64,000 nt of DNA from Ulota crispa (lineage: Eukaryota > Streptophyta > Bryopsida > Orthotrichales > Orthotrichaceae): assembly GCA_963920765.1 (NCBI GenBank), contig OY987242.1, positions 17,756,002-17,820,001 on the forward strand, read 5' to 3'. The stretch's first letter is position 1. Each line of letters starts with the position of its first letter. The position numbers and the translations under genes were made by a program. Positions 57,513-64,000 of the stretch are shown one piece after another. The notes below the pieces were generated by a model. That model saw only the letters and a list, made by a program, of their open reading frames with translations, had not been told where the DNA came from and did not search any database.

Positions 57513-60050
57513 CTTGTGAAGAACTTTTTGTTGAAATATCAGTGACTGTCTTACATGTTAAATCTTTGTTCTTAACAAATATCCTTTCAAGCAACTTGGA
57601 CCGCCGGCTTGGTTGAAGCCATGCCACTGACCTTTTGTTCATCACGTGAGCATGGCCACTGCTTAGAAATAGAGGGCGGCTAGTTCAAGGACAAGGAATC
57701 AGCACTGATAGTCCATAGATGCCTCCAGTTATTGGGGTATGGCGCCAAAGGTGCCATCCAAAGGACAAGACTCCTTGGAAATGAACTTGCAATTTATAAG
57801 CTTCTTCATTGACAGCACTAATAGCACTAGACTAGTTTGTAGCTTTTTGAATTTACGGCTTTGAAGGTTGCTGAGTGACTTGTATGTTGGATTTGGTGAC
57901 TTGTTTCCACTTTGTGTGTGCAGTTGCACGAGACGTAAGGTAGTACGCTCTAATACCGTCACCTTAAGAGTTGGTTTGGGCTTTTCAAGACATGAGGATT
58001 TTTTGTTCAAATTTTAGACAAAGAGAAATGGAACTCAATTTTTTTCATACGTTTTGAAGCATTATTGAGTTGATGAGTTTTCAAAGTTTTTGTAGTAAAC
58101 ATCTATTTGTGACTCTAGGTCTCTTATAAAATTGTCTCCTTGCAACTTGTGAAGAAATGAGGTGAAATATGCGCCATTGAACTTTGAACTTTGAAGGCGC
58201 TACAAGGTATTCTTTGTCAGTTGTTTCTCATTGAAAAGATTGTAACTTACATTTTTATAGAAAGGCAATCACTTGGAGCTTGAGCATGGTTTACCCACAC
58301 ATGGATTTCTTGTGTGTGAGATCATTTTGAAGTACCAAGAAGATAATATGGCAAATGAAAATCTTAAGCATGGATAGGAAGTTAGATTGCAAATGGTACG
58401 ACAAAATGAAAGTAATGAATAGCACTTGTGCAACCTTAAGAATAGAACATCAAGAAGTGCAATTAAATAAGATGGGCAATCCATGTTTATTAAGGTTTTG
58501 AATCCTATCAACAAAACTAAACAATCTTTTCCCTTCAAAAAAATTCAAGTGACTTTCTTATATAGGTGCTAGGTAGCATTTCTTTTAGTGGTGAAATTTT
58601 GCCATCTCTAATAGGTTTCAACTAATGAAGGACCTTCCCTCCATAAATACTCCAATTTGATAAAGACAACAAAGCACTCACTGTTGCTGGTGCTAGGATT
58701 GTAATAATTAATAAAGTTTAGCATCTTCAAAGACTTAAGTCAAAACCTCATGCATTTTCCTTGGTTTACAATAAAAAGGTCTCATTTTCTTCACCAATCA
58801 CTTTTTGAATTCTTGTTTTGTTTATGTATAATTCCTCTTCCTTTTTAATTGCAACTTGTATACCCTATATTTTTTATTCACCTCTTGGTGCTATGCGTAT
58901 TGAAACGTGTTTCTAATTTAGTTTTGAATTCATCAATCTAAATTTTGTTAAAATTGTGCAATTGTATATAGACACAAATAGGATCACAAACCACTTATAC
59001 TAGGATATTGGATTGCTACTTTCTTGAATTTTCATTTCTCCTTCTAAATGCCAAATGCTTGTTCAATGCACATTTGTATTGAAGATTGGATACAATGTCA
59101 AGTTGATAGAACATTAAGATAATCTATCATTTTTTCATGAATAGGCAAAAATACATTCAAAGCCTAAATAGATAAGCTTTAATGGAATGTGTTTCCTTCT
59201 CACAAACTTTGTTTCCACATTTGTAGATTAGAAATTAGCCTAGCTATAAAAATAAAAAGCCCATCCAAACTTAGAATTTCAAAAAAATTGCAATTTTACA
59301 TCAACATGTATTACTATGATAAGCTATTGATTTAAACAATTTGGAAGAATAATAACCCCCTCCCTTATCATAGAGGATAATTGAAATATGAGAGGCATCT
59401 AATATATTTACAAAACAAGGGATTCCATGTAAACCTGCAAATTTGAATGTAAAAATTTGAAAATGAAAATCACTAAAGAGCACCTCAAAATCTTTCAAAG
59501 ATTTCATCCTCTGTTTTGGTCATAACCCCAATAATTAAAATCCTATTTGAAAATGAAATATAAAAAAATGAGGTGAACAAAGGGAAAGAGAAACAACAAT
59601 TGAAAAGAAAGAGGGCATTATCAAATTTGCTTTGCAATAAGAAATTTGTCACTCTTATGTCAAATCCTAATTTGTTTTACTCTATTGAAGGCAACAAATG
59701 TGTAGGGTAAAGGCCTCAAGCAAGGACCTTCTCACATTTTGACCATTAGGAACAAGGATAAATCTTGAATAACCAGACACACAAATGTGAAAATGCCCAT
59801 GCGTGAGGCCCTTAGCTTGCATAAATATTGCTTGAATATAATATTGCCACATGTCCTTTTTGCTCATAGAAGTGATATTACCCAACAAGACACTACTTCA
59901 CAATTTTCATTGTTGTATTCATATGCTTAAGGCAATCAAAAATGCATAAGATTGAGCTTAAGTGATGTTTCCAAATGAGAAAAGAACATGATGACCATGG
60001 CTATTGACCCCTAAAGGATGTTGCTATTTTATATATACACTCCCATATTA
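57513..60050. other. AT-rich intergenic DNA
   Basis: About 2.5 kb without convincing genes. The 93-codon (57729-58010) and 89-codon (58269-58538) minus-strand ORFs lack recognised motifs. Confidence 0.5.
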
Positions 60051-60581
60051 GGGGGTTTCAAATATGCCTTTCATCACCAATTTCGTTCACTGAAATTGGT
60101 GAACAACTTAGTGAAGCCACCATTCATGTCCTCTTGTTCACTCATTCAAATATCCACATTTTAGTGAACTACATACCACCCCTTCAACTTTGCCCAAAAT
60201 CACCAATCTTGTAAGCTAATCTGCATCCCTTGAGCTCCACCATTGTCGCTTCTAATCCAAGTCCCCTCAAATTGAACCTTCAAGTGCTTGTAACTTGGTA
60301 GCGTGGAGCGAGAGCGAGAAGTTGGGAGCGAGAGCAAGAGGCTAGAAGTAAGAGCGAGAGCTAGAGGTAGGAAGCAACAAGGACAGGTGCGGGAGCGGCG
60401 ACAGGAACAAGAGCAAGAGGGAGAGGCTTCATGCCTTCATGTCGTTCACGCATGAACCACCCATGAAGACCTCCTAGAGGTCCTCATGGGTGATTCATTT
60501 TGGTGACTTCATGTTCACTTGTGAACAAAAACTCGTTCATAACCACTTGTTCACCATTTTTTTGAGATATTTGAAACCCCC
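60051..60581. mobile_element. Inverted-repeat element with a GA-rich core, distant family E relative
   Basis: Ends gggggtttcaaatat and reversed gggggtttcaaatat are perfect over 15 bp. The motif resembles the gggggcttcaaac ends of family E. The core (60300-60430) is a purine-rich, degenerate gagcgagagc-type repeat. Flanks both contain tatta. Confidence 0.78.
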
Positions 60582-60869
60582 TATTATATATGGATGAGAC
60601 ATTTGAATAATACATGAATCCTGTTGGAGTTATAAATTTCAAGCTAAGTCATATACATACTCTTGGTCAACTAAGATTTTTTGGGGAATTTTTGACATTT
60701 ACCATAAAGTCATTTCTTCAAGTATTAAATGATCCGCATATGAATACAGACAACGCTTTCGGTAGGCTAACATCATTTAGGTCTAAGGACCATGACCGAG
60801 AAATTTCAACGGGACTCTTGGTAATTTATTTAGTGCAAAGTCCCTGTCCGTTGTCTCCAGTTCAAGTAC

Positions 60870-61115
60870 TTTTCCTGAAACTTTTCCCTGAAACTTTTCC
60901 TGAAACTTTTCCCTGAAACTTTTCCTGAAACTTTTCCCTGAAACTTTTCCTGAAACTTTTCCCTGAAACTTTTCCTGAAACTTTTCCCTGAAACTTTTCC
61001 TGAAACTTTTCCCTGAAACTTTTCCTGAAACTTTTCCCTGAAACTTTTCCTGAAACTTTTCCCTGAAACTTTTCCTGAAACTTTTCCCTGAAACTTTTTC
61101 TGAAACTTTTTCCCA
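60870..61115 (+). repeat. 25-bp minisatellite
   Basis: About nine nearly identical units of ttttcctgaaac followed by ttttccctgaaac (12 + 13 bases), then degenerate T-rich versions to about 61185. It lies about 490 bases upstream of the RHD3 start. The minus strand is open through all units because a 25-bp period cycles three stop-free frames (112-codon ORF 60862-61200). I regard that ORF as a by-product. Confidence 0.95.
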
Positions 61116-61185
61116 AAACGACTTTTTCTGAAGCCTTTTTCTGAAAAGACTTTTTTCTGAGACTTTCTAAAACTTTTTTCTGGGC

Positions 61186-61606
61186 TTTTTCCTCATTCAA
61201 TGTCGGCCATGTTCATACGTTGTCACCACCTGGCGACAATTGGGACATGTGCATCCACTGCAGCCTTGCTAGTCGTAGTCAAGCCCAGCGTCTCGGATGC
61301 GGTGCCAGAGTGGGCTTTTGTTGTGCGATGACGGCACGGCAGAGCGCAGTTGCGTACAAACTAATTACAGTAGTTTATTACACACTTCACATTGGAGTTA
61401 AGTCATTCGTTGCTGCTTGAAAGAACTTGAGAGATTGAGAGCTGTTTTAGGGTTAATTCAAGTTACGGGAGCTCGATCTGCACAATTCCGGGGTAAAATT
61501 CGGGTGTCAGTGCTGGTGTTGTTGTTCTTGTGGTCGTTGGTGTTGCAGGTTTGTTGGGTTTGAAGAAGAAAGATCGAGCGAGCGCTGTGAGAGTAGGGCT
61601 TGGGCG
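61186..61606 (+). promoter_or_regulatory. Promoter and leader of RHD3-like gene
   Basis: GC-balanced unique sequence between the minisatellite and the start codon. A telo-box-like tttagggttaa lies at about 61446. No TATA box is certain. Confidence 0.4.
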
Positions 61607-64000
61607 ATGGCGGACGCCGGAGGAGGAAGAGCACCTCGGACGTTGCAGCTGGTGGATGGAAAGGGCAACTTCAATGCCAAAGGTCTGGAGGATTTCGTGA
61701 ACGGCGTTCGGCTGAAGGAATGCGGGCTCTCGTACGCGGTGGTGGCGATCATGGGGCCACAGAGCAGCGGCAAGAGCACGTTGTTGAACCATCTCTTCCA
61801 CACGAAGTTCGTGGAGATGGACGCGTTCAAGGGCCGGAACCAGACGACGCAGGGGGTGTGGCTGGCGCGAGGCGAGGGGCTGGAGCCCTGCACACTGGTG
61901 ATGGATCTGGAAGGCACAGATGGTCGCGAGCGCGGCGAGGACGACACCGCCTTCGAGAAGCAGAGCTCTCTGTTCGCGTTAGCCGTGTCCGACATCGTGT
62001 TGATCAACATGTGGTGCCACGACATTGGCCGCGAGCAAGCAGCCAACAAGCCGCTGCTCAAAACCGTCTTCCAAGTCATGATGCGTCTGTTCACGCCGCG
62101 GAAAACAACGCTCCTCTTCGTCATCCGGGACAAGACGCGCACGCCTATTGAAACCCTAGAGCCGACCTTGCGAGAGGACATTCAAAAGATCTGGGACACA
62201 GTGCCGAAGCCTTCGAATCACGAGCACACCCCATTGAGTGAGTTTTTTAACTTGCAAGTCACGGCTCTGGCGAATTACGAGGAGAAAGAGGAGCAGTTCA
62301 AGGAGCAAGTAGCCGAGCTTCGAGAGCGCTTCCAAAACTCCATAGCTCCCGGTGGATTAGCCGGTGATCGACGAGGCGCAGTGCCTGCCACTGGCTTCCC
62401 ATTTAGTACGCAAGAAATCTGGCGTGTAATCAAAGAGAACAAAGATCTCGACCTTCCGGCGCACAAGGTGATGGTTGCCACTGTTCGATGCGAAGAAATC
62501 GCGCACGAGAAGCTCAAGCAGCTGCTTGCTGACGAGGAATGGCACCAGCTGGAGGAGAATGCTCGCGACGACGTCGTTTTAGGGTTTGGGAAATCGGTGA
62601 ACGAGGTGATTGAGAAGCACTTGCATGCTTATGATGTGGAGGCTGCCTTCTTTGATGAAGGCGTCCGAAGCTCCAAGCGCAATTTTTTGCTGTCGAGAGT
62701 GCTGGACGCTGTGCAACCTTCATTTGCTTCCGTGATTGGTCATCACAGAGCGAAGGCTTTGAGCTCGTTCAAATCCAGCTTGGATTCTGGGCTTGATTCT
62801 GGCAAAGGCGAAGGGTTTGCTAGCGTCGTGCGCCGGTGCTCGGAAGCCGTTATGATCACATTTGAACGAGGCTGTGCTGGTACGTATGAATCAACATTTC
62901 TCCTGTCCATTCATTCAAAGCTGTGAACGATGTGAACAATATTGCACTTAAACATTGGCTGAGTCTAATTTTTGACCTAATATTTGTTTGTCCGAGCTCA
63001 AACTTTGTCGATAAGTTCCATCTCTTGGAATTTCATGGTTGTGTGTGTCCGTGAATTGAGTCAATGGTGTCAAATCTGGCGGGAAATTTTTAGGGGTTGC
63101 AAGATAGGGTTAGGGCACGAGTTTGCATCTCCCACCAAAGGACCAAGAAGTCCAACTTGGGCCACGTGTTTTTGAGCTACTTATGAGTGGGTTATTTGGG
63201 AAACTTTCTATCGTCCAATTTTATGTGCTTTTGATCATTACAAGCAATGCTCTTCTCTGATCCCCGTGATACTAAAACTTGGCCCTGTCTGAATCATCTA
63301 TTTTGGAATATCATCGTCATTTTCAAACCATGAATCATATTTCTTTAGGGGTTTTGAACACTCTTGGCACTACTAGTCCAAATTGGGACGGTACTATTGT
63401 ACCACGTCGCAGTTTTGGCATGAAAAAGCAACACAGTGCAGTTCAATTTTGAGGTTTTGAGATGTTTTTGAGGTTCTCATTTCGTAGGGCCGTCACTGAT
63501 AGAAAGTTATGACTTTTTTGTGACCTCAGATGCGGAAGTGGCGCGCTCAGGATGGGACACAACGAAGGCAAGGGAGAAGTTATCTCGTGACATCACCGCG
63601 CACGCACTGAACAAGCGAACGAAGCAGCTGGCACAACTGACGTCCAAGTTAGAGGCGAATTTGGATGCGGCCCTTGGAGAGCCGACAGCGTCGCTCTTGG
63701 ACGCCGCAGCTCCTGACACTTGGTCCGAAATCAGCAGACTTACGAAGAAAGAAGTGAAAGATGCCATCGCCACATTATCAAAGGAGATAGTTGGCTTTGA
63801 GCCTTCCGAAGAAGAGGAGGCCAAGATGCAAGAGGCTTTGTCCAAGTACGGGCGGAGTGTGGTGGAGAAGAAGAGCAAGGAAGAAGCTGCACAAGTCATT
63901 ATCCGAATGAAGGAGAGGTTTACGTCTGTCTTTGGGCATGAAGTTGATAGCATGCCTAGGATTTGGGGTGAAGAGCACGATGTTCGTGCAATCACGCGAG
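61607..64000 (+). CDS. RHD3: RHD3/Sey1-type ER membrane-fusion GTPase (5' part, continues off the right edge)
   Basis: Plant ROOT HAIR DEFECTIVE 3 and yeast Sey1 are dynamin-like GTPases that fuse ER tubules and shape the ER network, the counterpart of animal atlastins. Exon 1 is 61607-62879 and exon 2 starts at 63530 and is open to the window end; the 650-bp intron is GT-AG in phase 1 and the joint reads GCA/DAEVAR. The 581 codons seen hold the GTPase domain: P-loop GPQSSGKST at 50-58, switch TTQGVW at 80-85, [11 protein letters not shown] at 100-110 and the guanine-binding RDKTRTP at 174-180. Helical-bundle sequence follows from about residue 290. The family is about 800 residues, so the remaining helices and the C-terminal membrane hairpin lie beyond the window. 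The ATG at 61607 gives the expected short N-terminus before [12 protein letters not shown] 1.27-kb first exon is unusually long for a plant RHD3 gene. Confidence 0.96.

Noticed and set aside
60862-61200. Minus-strand 112-codon repetitive protein
   Set aside because: It arises because the 25-bp repeat happens to lack stops in three frames; composition is pure repeat and no gene context exists.
61507-62181. Minus-strand ORF of 224 codons over RHD3 exon 1
   Set aside because: It is antisense to the GTPase domain and shows no motif; a composition shadow.
63507-63995. Minus-strand ORF of 162 codons
   Set aside because: It is antisense to RHD3 exon 2, which joins in phase with exon 1 and continues the helical domain.

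Overview
This is a nuclear-type eukaryotic window from a streptophyte (a land plant or a close algal relative). GC-rich exons sit as islands in very AT-rich DNA. Introns are spliced GT-AG, plant telo-box motifs (AAACCCTAA) occur around gene starts, and the genes are plant types: an RHD3/Sey1 GTPase, beta-type lipid phosphate phosphatases and a plant-type mitochondrial mS35. Rank below streptophyte cannot be fixed from the sequence. There is one 200-N assembly gap, and both window edges cut genes.

Layout. 0.5-2.2 kb (minus): 5' part of a GPN-loop GTPase 3 gene whose introns carry a Stowaway MITE, a foldback element and a dispersed repeat. 2.7-36 kb: almost gene-free and packed with short DNA transposons (CACTA-, Tourist-, hAT- and Mutator-like MITEs, and hairpin elements). 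It includes a 654-bp near-perfect palindrome (8.45-9.10 kb), a GC-rich unique island of unknown nature (21.8-23.4 kb) and a small element that appears to carry a captured GC-rich fragment (26.5-27.0 kb). 36.2-42.2 kb: two divergent phosphatidic-acid-phosphatase-type membrane phosphatases, one intronless (minus), one with a 916-bp intron holding two MITEs (plus), and a possible tiny gene between them. 44.75-45.36 kb: a 201-codon ORF of unknown function (minus). 49.0-51.2 kb: a complete four-exon nuclear gene for mitoribosomal protein mS35 (minus). 54.5-55.0 kb: an intronless TMCO1-type ER calcium channel gene, followed by two decayed tandem copies of its 3' end. 61.6-64.0 kb: the first two exons of an RHD3/atlastin-like ER-fusion GTPase, running off the right edge, with a 25-bp minisatellite 0.5 kb upstream.

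The genes are unlinked housekeeping functions (Pol II assembly, lipid dephosphorylation, mitochondrial translation, ER calcium, ER shape) and do not form a pathway. The most notable feature is the repeat landscape. At least ten families of terminal-inverted-repeat or foldback elements are present in two or more copies. Several have intact target duplications, and three cases show one element inserted in another. Repeat families and superfamily assignments were read by eye from ends and target duplications, without alignment software.
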